A DNA stretch of 34,317 nt, taken from the NCBI GenBank assembly GCA_021808985.1, contig JAKBAQ010000003.1:1-34317 (forward strand), in the 5' to 3' direction. The position numbers and the translations under genes are program-made. Below the pieces are notes generated by a model. That model did not search any database. It had not been told where the DNA came from and saw only the letters and a program-made list of their open reading frames with translations. Positions 15,595 through 22,658 of this stretch are shown piece after piece (within the stretch, counting starts at the first letter, position 1; the number at the start of each line of letters is the position of its first letter). The stretch comes from Pseudomonadota bacterium. GTDB taxonomy: Bacteria > Pseudomonadota > Alphaproteobacteria > Acetobacterales > Acetobacteraceae.

Positions 15595-16149
15595 ATGGCA
15601 CATGTAGAACTGATCCTGCTCCAGCGCGTCGAGAAACTCGGCCAGATGGGCGAAGTCGTTAAGGTCAAACCCGGCTATGCGCGCAACTTCCTGCTGCCGC
15701 AGGCCAAGGCCGTGCGCGCCACCAAGGCCAACCGCGAGCGCTTTGAGCGTGAGCGCGCCCAGCTTGAGGCGCAGAACCTCAAGCGGCGCGACGAGGCCGA
15801 GCGCGTGGCCGAGCGCGTGCAGGGGCTGAGCATCACCCTGATCCGTCAGGCCTCCGATGCCGGCGCGCTTTACGGCTCCGTCTCCAGCCGTGACATTTCC
15901 GACGCCTGCACCGCCGCCGGCCTCGGCATTGAGCGCGCCCAGGTCCTCCTGGTCCACCCCATCAAGTCGCTCGGCATTTCCTCCGTGCGCGTCGCCCTGC
16001 ACCCCGAGGTCATCATCGACGTCAAGGTGAACGTGGCCCGCTCCCCCGAGGAAGCCGAGAAGCAGGCGCGCGGCGAGGTCATCGCCGCCGAGCCGGATGA
16101 AAAGCCGGAACTCGGCCCGCTGTTCGGCGAGGAAGAGACCGCCGCGTAA
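15595..16149 (+). CDS. rplI: Large ribosomal subunit protein bL9
   Basis: Ribosomal protein L9 of the 50S subunit, which binds 23S rRNA near the L1 stalk. The N-terminal domain is unmistakable (VELILLQRVEKLGQMGEVVKVKPGYARNFLLP, residues 3-34). The central helix is rich in Arg and Glu (40-75), and the C-terminal domain includes GALYGSVSSRDI near 92 and LHPEVIIDVKVNV near 140. At 184 residues it is about 35 longer than E. coli L9, through an acidic tail (EKQARGEVIAAEPDEKPE onward). GAGGAG sits 8-9 bases before the ATG. It ends the operon and a strong terminator follows. Confidence 0.97.
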   Translation: MAHVELILLQRVEKLGQMGEVVKVKPGYARNFLLPQAKAVRATKANRERFERERAQLEAQNLKRRDEAERVAERVQGLSITLIRQASDAGALYGSVSSRDISDACTAAGLGIERAQVLLVHPIKSLGISSVRVALHPEVIIDVKVNVARSPEEAEKQARGEVIAAEPDEKPELGPLFGEEETAA

Positions 16150-16171
16150 GCCGCAAACGCTCGCACGGCCA

Positions 16172-16207
16172 AAAAACGGCTCCCATGGCAGCATGGGAGC
16201 CGTTTTT
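16172..16207 (+). terminator. Rho-independent terminator of rpsF-rpsR-rplI
   Basis: A 16-bp perfect stem, AAAAACGGCTCCCATG with CATGGGAGCCGTTTTT, closes a 4-nt GCAG loop 22 bp after the rplI stop codon. The right arm ends in five T residues on the plus strand. A-tract and T-tract symmetry make it bidirectional in principle. Confidence 0.9.
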
Positions 16208-16236
16208 CATGCGCATCCCTCAACGCACGAATTATT

Positions 16237-16266
16237 TTGCGGAATTGACTCAAATCATGCGATAAA
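16237..16266 (+). promoter_or_regulatory. Possible cfa promoter
   Basis: TTGCGG (16237-16242) and GATAAA (16261-16266) are 18 bp apart in an AT-rich stretch between the rplI terminator and cfa. TTGACT at 16245 is a better -35 hexamer but has no -10 at usual spacing. No alternative sigma-factor motif is obvious. Confidence 0.25.
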
Positions 16267-16332
16267 TAAGCGGTTCTACTGCACTTTTTGCATCTTGATT
16301 CCTGCCAACCGTTAGAAGCAACGGAGACGGAC

Positions 16333-17574
16333 GTGGCCTTGTTGTTCAAAAAGTTATTGGATCGCATCCTGCTCAACTCCATCCGTGAAGGCCGCTTCAG
16401 GGTCATCTGGCCCGATGGCTCGCAAACCCTCTACGGCAACGGCGCCTCCCCCGCCGCCGGCATAAAAATCCTCAACGCCGCCACCTTGCGCCGCCTGGTG
16501 CTCAATCCCGGCCTGGCCCTTGGCGAGGGCTACATGGAGGAGACCATCCTCCCGCTGGATGGCTCCATTCACGATGTCCTGGCCCTCCTGCTGGACAGCA
16601 TGGCCAGCCATCCCATGCCCATCCTGCAATGGAACGAGCGAATAAGCCGGCTGCTGCGCCCCATTTTGCAGGCCAACAACGCGCGCCGCGCCAAGCGCAA
16701 CGTCGCCCATCATTACGACCTCAACGGCCGGCTGTATTCGCTCTTCCTGGACCGTGACCGGCAATATTCCTGCGCCTATTTCCCCCGCGGCGATGAGACG
16801 CTGGAAGAAGCCCAGGCCGCGAAAAAGCGCCATATCGCCGCCAAGCTGCTGCTCAACCGCCCCGGCCTCACTGTGCTTGATATCGGCTGCGGCTGGGGCG
16901 GCATGGCGCTCACCCTGGCGCGGGATTTCGGCGCCCGCGTCACCGGCATCACCCTCTCCGAGGAGCAGCTCACCGAGGCCCGCGCCCGCGCCGCCGCCGC
17001 CGGGCTGGAAGAGCGCGTCAAGTTCGAGCTGATGGACTACCGCGCCATGGACCGCCCTTTTGACCGTATCGTCTCCGTGGGCATGTTCGAGCATGTCGGC
17101 GTGCCCAATTTCGCCAGCTTCTTCGCCACCATCAGCCGCTGCCTGAAGGCTGACGGTGTCGCCCTGCTGCACTCCATCGGCCGGTTTGAGGGGCCAGGCG
17201 CCACCAACCGCTGGATCGCCAAATACATCTTTCCCGGCGGCTACTCGCCGGCCCTCTCGGAAGCGCTGGTCCCGCTCGAGAAATCCGGCCTCATCACCAC
17301 CGATATCGAAATCCTGCGCCTGCACTACGCCAAAACCATCGCCCACTGGCGCGCCCGCTTCGCCGCCCACCGCAACACCATCGCCACCCTGTATGACGAG
17401 CGCTTCTGCCGCATGTTCGAATTCTACCTCTCCGGCTCGGAACTCTCGTTCCGGCTGTCGGACCATATGAACTTCCAGATCCAGATCGCGCATAACCACG
17501 CCACCGTGCCGCTGAGCCGCGACTACATGTTCGACCAGGAACGCCAGATCGCCCTGCCCCGCGCCGCTGAATAG
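16333..17574 (+). CDS. cfa: Cyclopropane-fatty-acyl-phospholipid synthase
   Basis: A SAM-dependent methyltransferase that turns unsaturated acyl chains of membrane phospholipids into cyclopropane rings, a change linked to acid and solvent tolerance. The 413-residue protein has an N-terminal lipid-binding domain (about 1-110, with GLALGEGYMEE near 65), NVAHHYDLNGRLYSLFLD near 120, SYS-like YSCAYFPRGDETLEEAQ near 140, the SAM motif VLDIGCGWGGMALTLA near 180 and SVGMFEHVG near 245. I choose GTG 16333 because GGAG lies 6 bases upstream; the TTG at 16288 would give an unsupported extension. It follows a strong terminator, so it has its own promoter. The last 40 residues keep the aromatic-rich end of the family. 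Confidence 0.92.
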   Translation: MALLFKKLLDRILLNSIREGRFRVIWPDGSQTLYGNGASPAAGIKILNAATLRRLVLNPGLALGEGYMEETILPLDGSIHDVLALLLDSMASHPMPILQWNERISRLLRPILQANNARRAKRNVAHHYDLNGRLYSLFLDRDRQYSCAYFPRGDETLEEAQAAKKRHIAAKLLLNRPGLTVLDIGCGWGGMALTLARDFGARVTGITLSEEQLTEARARAAAAGLEERVKFELMDYRAMDRPFDRIVSVGMFEHVGVPNFASFFATISRCLKADGVALLHSIGRFEGPGATNRWIAKYIFPGGYSPALSEALVPLEKSGLITTDIEILRLHYAKTIAHWRARFAAHRNTIATLYDERFCRMFEFYLSGSELSFRLSDHMNFQIQIAHNHATVPLSRDYMFDQERQIALPRAAE

Positions 17575-17605
17575 ACTTCGGCCCGCACTGCGCTAATCTG
17601 CCCGC

Positions 17606-18397
17606 ATGCAACTCCCCTGGCAGAAACCAAAAATCCCCGTGCTCGCCCTGCGCGGCATCATCGCCCCGCGCCCCGGCGCCATCAATCTGGAGGCCTACAC
17701 CCCACCCATTGAGCGCGCCTTCGCCCTGGCGAAAAAGAGCAAGAACCTGGTCCTGGCCATTGAGAGCCCCGGCGGCTCGGCGGTGCAGTCAGACCTGATC
17801 GGCCAGTTCCTGCTCCGCCGCGCCCAGGAAACCGGCGTGGCCATCACCGCCGTCATCGGCGATGTCGGGGCCTCCGGCGGCTATTGGCTGGCCTGCGCCG
17901 GCGCCAAAATCTATGCCAACCGGCTCTCCATCGTCGGCTCCATCGGCGTCGTCACCGGCGGCTTCGGGCTGGACAAATTCATCGCCCGCCACGGCATTGA
18001 GCGGCGCATCTTCACCGCCGGTGCGCACAAGCGCCGGCTTGACATGTTCGCCCCCCTGCAACCCGAGGACGCCGCCTTCACCCGTGAACTGCTCGATGAC
18101 GCCCACGGCATGTTCAAATCCTGGGTCATTGAGCGCCGGGGCGCGCGCCTCACCAGCGCGCACGACAAAATCTTCGACGGCGGCTACATGCTGGGCGAGC
18201 GCGCCCTCACCCTCGGCCTCATTGACGGCTTTGGCGACATTGACACCATCATCAAGCAAATCGGCGGCAAAAACGCCCGGCCTGTGTGGCTGCGGCCCAA
18301 ACCGCCGCGCGGCCTCATGCGCCTTCTCTCGCGCGGCGTCGCCGAGGCCGCGCTGGACACCGCCGAGGAGCGCCTGCGCGCGCTAACCCTGCAATGA
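17606..18397 (+). CDS. S49-family peptidase (SppA/SohB-like)
   Basis: A serine protease of the signal-peptide-peptidase A family, 263 residues. The catalytic serine lies in IGDVGASGGYWLACA near 85-100. The catalytic lysine is probably in TAGAHKRRLDMF near 140. GSIGVVTGGFGLDKF near 112 and DGGYMLGERALTLGLIDGFGD near 190 are the other family blocks. There is no N-terminal signal or membrane anchor, so it appears to be a short soluble form. Most SppA proteins carry a membrane segment; this one would act in the cytoplasm or at the membrane as an oligomer. Its stop overlaps the next gene (ATGA). No clear ribosome site precedes ATG 17606. Confidence 0.88.
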   Translation: MQLPWQKPKIPVLALRGIIAPRPGAINLEAYTPPIERAFALAKKSKNLVLAIESPGGSAVQSDLIGQFLLRRAQETGVAITAVIGDVGASGGYWLACAGAKIYANRLSIVGSIGVVTGGFGLDKFIARHGIERRIFTAGAHKRRLDMFAPLQPEDAAFTRELLDDAHGMFKSWVIERRGARLTSAHDKIFDGGYMLGERALTLGLIDGFGDIDTIIKQIGGKNARPVWLRPKPPRGLMRLLSRGVAEAALDTAEERLRALTLQ

Positions 18398-18849
18398 GCC
18401 TGACCGCCCGCCGCGCCCAACCCGGCGACACCGCCCTGCTGCTCGCCCTGTCGCGGGATTTTCATGAGGAAGACGGCTCCCCGCTGGACGCCGCGGCCGA
18501 AGCCACGATCGCCCATGTCGCCGCCGGCGAGCCCCTGGCCCCGGCCTATCTGCTGGAGGAAAACGGCGCCGCCGTCGGCTTCTTCATCCTCACACTCGGC
18601 TACAGCGTGGAAAATGGCGGCACGGACGGGTTCATTGACGATATCTACCTGCTCCCCCAGGTCCGCGGCCGGGGCCTCGGCAAGCAGGCGGTGGCCCTGG
18701 CGATGGAACAGGCCCGCGCCATCGGCATCCGCGCCCTGCTGCTGGAGGTGGAGGCGCACAACAGCCGCGCCTACCATCTCTATCGCGGCATGGGCTTTGC
18801 CGACACCAAACGCCGCCTGCTGCGCATGGTCCTCGCCCCAGAGGCCTGA
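18394..18849 (+). CDS. GNAT-family N-acetyltransferase
   Basis: A 151-residue single-domain GNAT enzyme using acetyl-CoA. Strand and helix blocks follow the family: LTARRAQPGDTALLLAL at the start, FIDDIYLLPQVRGRGLGKQA (acetyl-CoA pyrophosphate loop RGRGLG near 91) and HNSRAYHLYRGMGF near 127. The ATG overlaps the S49 peptidase stop by 4 bp, showing translational coupling. The acceptor is unknown. Pairing with a peptidase does not identify it. Confidence 0.85.
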   Translation: MSLTARRAQPGDTALLLALSRDFHEEDGSPLDAAAEATIAHVAAGEPLAPAYLLEENGAAVGFFILTLGYSVENGGTDGFIDDIYLLPQVRGRGLGKQAVALAMEQARAIGIRALLLEVEAHNSRAYHLYRGMGFADTKRRLLRMVLAPEA

Positions 18850-18869
18850 CCCGCGCTATCCCCGCCTGT

Positions 18870-19031
18870 TCAGCGCCAGACCGTCAGCGCCCCGATGAGC
18901 AGCAGCGCCACCGCCACCGCGATCGTGTTGAAAGTGAGGAATTTGGTGAAAAACTCCCAGCCCTTCTTGGCGGCCTCGTCGAACTGCTGTTCGGCCTGCG
19001 CATCATGCTGGTGGGCTGTGTCGGATGTCAT
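18870..19031 (-). CDS. aa3-type cytochrome c oxidase subunit IV (53 residues)
   Basis: A very short gene: ATG 19031 opens MTSDTAHQHDAQAEQQFDEA, then KKGWEFFTKFLTFNTIAVAV, and it ends in a hydrophobic stretch and VWR before TGA. The layout is a short polar N-terminus, an amphipathic WEFFTKF segment and one membrane helix (about 36-52). This matches the small bacterial aa3-type oxidase subunit IV family (PF07835-like) that binds next to subunit I/III in Rhodobacter and Paracoccus. It lies 60 bp after purN on the same strand, away from the main cox genes. GGAAGG lies about 12 bases upstream, a weak ribosome site. The family call rests on pattern and length, so moderate confidence. Confidence 0.7.
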   Translation of the reverse strand: MTSDTAHQHDAQAEQQFDEAAKKGWEFFTKFLTFNTIAVAVALLLIGALTVWR

Positions 19032-19091
19032 GTCTTAACTCTACCTTCCCGGAGCAATTTCAAAAACCAAATTTCTGGCCGAGCTTTAAGG

Positions 19092-19691
19092 TTATGCCCC
19101 CGCCTCTGGCAAGCGGATTTTACGCGCCAGCGCCGCCAGCGCCGCCGGGTATAGCCTGTGCTCCTGCGCCAGCACCCGCGCCGCCAGCGCCTGCTCGTTA
19201 TCGCCGGGCAGAACCGCCACCCGCGCCTGCGCCAGCACCGGCCCGGCATCCATTTCCTCGGTCACCAGATGCACCGTGCAGCCATGCTCCGCCTCGCCCG
19301 CCGCCAGCACCCGCGCATGGGTATCCACGCCCGGATAAGCGGGCAGCAGACTCGGGTGGATATTCAGCATCCGCCCCGCCCAGCGATTCACCAGATAAGG
19401 CGTGAGCAGCCGCATATACCCGGCCAGGCACACAATCTCGATGTTGCGCGCCACCAGCGCGGCGTCTATCGCCCGCTCATGCGCCTCACGGTCCCGGCCG
19501 AACGGCTTCGCCGGAATCGCCAGCGCCTCCACGCCCAGCCCGCGCGCTATCTCCAGCCCCGCCGCATCTTCCTTGTTGGCGACCACCAGCACCACCCGCG
19601 CGGGAAACTCCGCCGCCCGCGCCGCCTTTATCAGGGCTTCCATGTTCGAGCCGCGCCCCGAAATCAGCACGGCGACGCGCGGTTCAGACAA
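19092..19691 (-). CDS. purN: Phosphoribosylglycinamide formyltransferase
   Basis: Transfers a formyl group from 10-formyl-THF to GAR in de novo purine synthesis. The 199-residue protein shows RVAVLISGRGSNMEALI at the N-terminus and the catalytic set MLNIHPSLLPAYPG (Asn and His near 100), HLVTEEMDAGPVLAQ (catalytic Asp near 137). I choose TTG 19691, which overlaps the purM stop by 8 bp and has GGAG 7 bases upstream; the longer reading into purM lacks a ribosome site. It forms a purM-purN operon on the minus strand, as in many proteobacteria. Confidence 0.95.
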   Translation of the reverse strand: MSEPRVAVLISGRGSNMEALIKAARAAEFPARVVLVVANKEDAAGLEIARGLGVEALAIPAKPFGRDREAHERAIDAALVARNIEIVCLAGYMRLLTPYLVNRWAGRMLNIHPSLLPAYPGVDTHARVLAAGEAEHGCTVHLVTEEMDAGPVLAQARVAVLPGDNEQALAARVLAQEHRLYPAALAALARKIRLPEAGA

Positions 19692-20715
19692 ACAATCTCT
19701 CCAGCCCCGCAACCTCGACCCCCGGCCGCGCCGTCACCTGCCCCAGCAAAAACGGCGCCTCCCCGGCCTCACGCAGCAGCGCCATCGCCGCCTCGGCATC
19801 GCTCACGATCAGCGTCATCCCAACACCGCAGTTGAACACCCGCAGCATCTCCTGCGCCGCCACATTGCCGGTTTTCGCCAGCCAGGGGAAAACCGCCGGC
19901 ATCTCCCACGGCCCGTTCAGCGCCGCGCCGCAGGTCTCGGGCAGCGCGCGCGGCAAATTCCCCGGCAGCCCCCCGCCAGTGATATGCGCGGCCCCCTTCA
20001 GCAATCCGGCCTTATGCAGCGCCAGCACCGGCTGCACATAAATCCGCGTCGGCTGCATCAGCACCTCGGCCAGGCTGCGCCCATCCGTGAACGCCGATTC
20101 CCAGCCCAACCCCGCATTGGCGATAATCCGCCGCACCAGCGAGAATCCGTTGGAATGCACGCCCGAGGAGGGCAGCGCCAGAATCGCGTCTCCCGCCGCC
20201 ACACCCGCCGGCAGCAGCGCGCCGCGCTCGGCCGCGCCCACCGAGAACCCGGCAAGGTCATAATCCCCCGCCGCGTACATCCCCGGCATTTCCGCCGTCT
20301 CGCCGCCCACCAGCGCGCAGGCCGCGAGCGTGCACCCCTGCGCGATCCCGGCGATCACCCGCTTGGCCGCGCCCACATCCAGCGCCCCGGTGGCGAAATA
20401 ATCCAGAAAGAACAGCGGCGCCGCCCCCTGCACGATCAGATCATTCACGCACATCGCCACCAGATCGATGCCGACATAATCATGTATCCCCGTCTCGATG
20501 GCGATTTTCAGCTTGGTTCCCACACCATCGGTGGTGGAAACCAGAATCGGATCCACAAACCCCGCCGCCTTCAGGTCGAACAACGCGCCAAAACCGCCCA
20601 GCCCGCCCAGCACCCCGGCGCGCGAGGTGGCTTTCGCCAGCGGTTTAATCGCCTCCACCAGCGCGTCGCCGGCTTCGATATCCACACCGGCATCCCGGTA
20701 CGTTACGCTGGTCAT
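19684..20715 (-). CDS. purM: Phosphoribosylformylglycinamidine cyclo-ligase (AIR synthetase)
   Basis: ATP-dependent ring closure to aminoimidazole ribotide, the fifth step of purine synthesis. The 343-residue length is normal. Landmarks: YRDAGVDIEAGDALV at the N-terminus, LVSTTDGVGTKLKIA near 60, DLVAMCVNDLIVQGA near 84, LVGGETAEMPGMY near 135 and HITGGGLPGNLPRAL near 240. ATG 20715 follows GGAGG by 5 bases; the in-frame TTG 12 bases upstream is rejected. It diverges from the AI-2E-type permease gene across 112 bp, an arrangement common in alphaproteobacteria. Confidence 0.96.
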   Translation of the reverse strand: MTSVTYRDAGVDIEAGDALVEAIKPLAKATSRAGVLGGLGGFGALFDLKAAGFVDPILVSTTDGVGTKLKIAIETGIHDYVGIDLVAMCVNDLIVQGAAPLFFLDYFATGALDVGAAKRVIAGIAQGCTLAACALVGGETAEMPGMYAAGDYDLAGFSVGAAERGALLPAGVAAGDAILALPSSGVHSNGFSLVRRIIANAGLGWESAFTDGRSLAEVLMQPTRIYVQPVLALHKAGLLKGAAHITGGGLPGNLPRALPETCGAALNGPWEMPAVFPWLAKTGNVAAQEMLRVFNCGVGMTLIVSDAEAAMALLREAGEAPFLLGQVTARPGVEVAGLERLFV

Positions 20716-20827
20716 GTCAGCCTCCAATGCGCTAAGTCTCCGGCATGGTTTTGCGAGTCCACGCCCATGAAATTCTGCCGCGTTTCAACACAGGCTCCGG
20801 CCGGGCGCAATCGTCGGCCAGCCGGCA

Positions 20828-21934
20828 ATGAGCAATCTCCTCCCCGAATCGGCCGGCCGGAACAAGCTGCTCCTGCAGCGCCTGGCGCTCGGCGGCGCGA
20901 TGCTGCTGCTCACCTGGGAGTTCCTGCGCCTGTTCTCAGCCATCCTGACCCCCTTCGTGGTGGCCGCCGGGCTCGCCTATTTTCTTGACCCCGCGGTCAG
21001 CCGCCTCGCCAGCCTCGGGGTGCGCCGCTCGGTGGGCACCCTGCTCATCCTCTCCGCCGCCGGCATTTTCGTGGTCCTGTTCATCCTGCTGCTTTATCCG
21101 GTCATCGCCGCACAGGCCAGCGCCTTCGCCAGCAACCTGCCCGGCTACATCCAAACCGCGCAGAAGGATTTCGGCTACCTCATCCTAGACCTGCAGCGCC
21201 GGCTCGGCCCCGGCGCCATGAGCCAGAAACTGCGCGACATCGCGGCCAACCAGGCCGGCACCGTCGTCTCCTTCGCCGGCACCGCGGCGCGCAACATCAT
21301 CGGCAGCGGCTTCGCCGTGGTCAACGTCATCACCCTGCTCATCATCACCCCCATCGTCACCTTTTATTTCTTGCGGGACTGGCCAACAATCATCCGCCAT
21401 GTCGACCAATGGCTGCCCCGCCCCTACGAGGCGGTGATCCGCGCCCAGGCCATCGAGGTGGACCGCATCCTCGCCGCCTGGATTCGCGGCCAGGCGATCT
21501 GCTGCCTCCTTCTCGCCCTGGTCTACGCGGTGGGGCTCACCATCATCGGGCTGGACCTCGGGCTCATCGTCGGGCTGGCCGCCGGCATTCTCTCCTTCAT
21601 CCCCTATGTCGGCACCATCCTGGGCGGCGTCACCGCCATCCTGCTCTCCCTCACCCAGGCGCCCGGCTGGCATGGCGTCCTGCTGGTCATGCTGGTGTTC
21701 GGCTTCGGCCAGGCCCTCAACGACTATGTCATCCAGCCCCGCTTCCTGGGCGACCGCGTCGGCCTGCCCGCGGTCTGGGTCATTTTCGCGCTGTTCGCCG
21801 GCGGCGACGCCTTCGGGTTTCTCGGCATCATGCTGGCCGTGCCGGTCACCGCCACGCTGGGCGTGCTCGCCCGCTTCTGGCTGCGCCGCTACCTGCAAAG
21901 CCCTCTGTACCTTGATGTTTCATCCCCCTCATGA
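20828..21934 (+). CDS. AI-2E/PerM-family membrane protein
   Basis: A 368-residue inner-membrane protein with about seven to eight hydrophobic segments, in the family named after the TqsA autoinducer-2 exporter. It contains the early FLRLFSAILTPFVVAAGLAYFLDPAV, the LITPIVTFYFLRDWPTI segment near 175, FIPYVGTILGGVTA near 258 and the C-terminal LNDYVIQPRFLGDRVGLPAVWVIF signature near 298. Real substrates in most of this family are unknown, so an AI-2 role should not be assumed. Its stop overlaps hdaA by 4 bp. No clear ribosome site precedes the ATG. Confidence 0.85.
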   Translation: MSNLLPESAGRNKLLLQRLALGGAMLLLTWEFLRLFSAILTPFVVAAGLAYFLDPAVSRLASLGVRRSVGTLLILSAAGIFVVLFILLLYPVIAAQASAFASNLPGYIQTAQKDFGYLILDLQRRLGPGAMSQKLRDIAANQAGTVVSFAGTAARNIIGSGFAVVNVITLLIITPIVTFYFLRDWPTIIRHVDQWLPRPYEAVIRAQAIEVDRILAAWIRGQAICCLLLALVYAVGLTIIGLDLGLIVGLAAGILSFIPYVGTILGGVTAILLSLTQAPGWHGVLLVMLVFGFGQALNDYVIQPRFLGDRVGLPAVWVIFALFAGGDAFGFLGIMLAVPVTATLGVLARFWLRRYLQSPLYLDVSSPS

Positions 21935-22587
21935 AGCAGCTCACCCTGCCCTTCGCGGAGGCCGAGAACTTCTCCGCCGAGGATTTCTGCACCGCCCCCT
22001 CCAACGCCGCCGCGCGCGACTGGCTGGCCCGCCCCGATAGCTGGAGCAATGGCCGCCTGGTGCTCTGGGGCGAGAGCGGCCGCGGCAAAACCCATCTGCT
22101 GCACATCTGGGCGGCGGCCAACCGCGCCAGCATCATCAACGGCGCAACGCTGCACGGCCTCATCCGCCCCAGCGGCCCCGTGGCGGTGGACGATGCCGAC
22201 ATCGCACTCACCCCCCAGGCGCTGCTGCACCTGCTCAACGCCGCCGCCGAGGCCCATCTCCCCGTGCTCATGGCCGCCCGCCTGCCGCCGCTGCGCCAGT
22301 CCTACCGGCTGGCCGACCTCACCAGCCGCCTGCGCGCCGCCGAGGCGGTGGAAATCCGCGCCCCGGAGGATGAGCTGCTGGAGCGCCTCCTCACCCGCCT
22401 CTGCGCTGACCGGCAGCTCTCCCTCAGCTTTCCCGTGCGCAACTTCCTGCTCCTGCACCTGCCCCGCACCGCCGCCGCCCTGCGTGAGGCCGTGGCCCGG
22501 CTGGACCATGCCACCCTGGGCGAGGGCAAAAAAATCACCCGCCAGCTCGCGGCTGACCTCCTCGCCCCCCTGCTGGAAACCGCCTGA
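21931..22587 (+). CDS. hdaA: HdaA, DnaA-related regulator of replication initiation
   Basis: A 218-residue AAA+ protein resembling the middle part of DnaA. In relatives it binds the sliding clamp and stimulates hydrolysis of DnaA-bound ATP (RIDA), limiting re-initiation. MKQLTLPF at the N-terminus is a clamp-binding motif like QLSLPL of Hda. Walker A is LWGESGRGKTHLLH near 48, a Walker B-like segment is VAVDDADIAL near 88, and SRLRAAEAVEI near 131 marks sensor 1/arginine region. There is no C-terminal DNA-binding helix-turn-helix, which separates it from DnaA. It overlaps the upstream permease by 4 bp and precedes ppk, the usual alphaproteobacterial order. Confidence 0.88.
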   Translation: MKQLTLPFAEAENFSAEDFCTAPSNAAARDWLARPDSWSNGRLVLWGESGRGKTHLLHIWAAANRASIINGATLHGLIRPSGPVAVDDADIALTPQALLHLLNAAAEAHLPVLMAARLPPLRQSYRLADLTSRLRAAEAVEIRAPEDELLERLLTRLCADRQLSLSFPVRNFLLLHLPRTAAALREAVARLDHATLGEGKKITRQLAADLLAPLLETA

Positions 22588-22658
22588 GAGAATTTTTCAA
22601 GAAAATCCCGTTACAAACTCGTCACCCCCAGGCACAATGGTTTGGTATAGGAGAGGCT

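Noticed and set aside
22609..22658. Promoter for ppk
   Set aside because: TTACAA and CACAAT are about 16 bp apart, but both match poorly, and hdaA readthrough could suffice.
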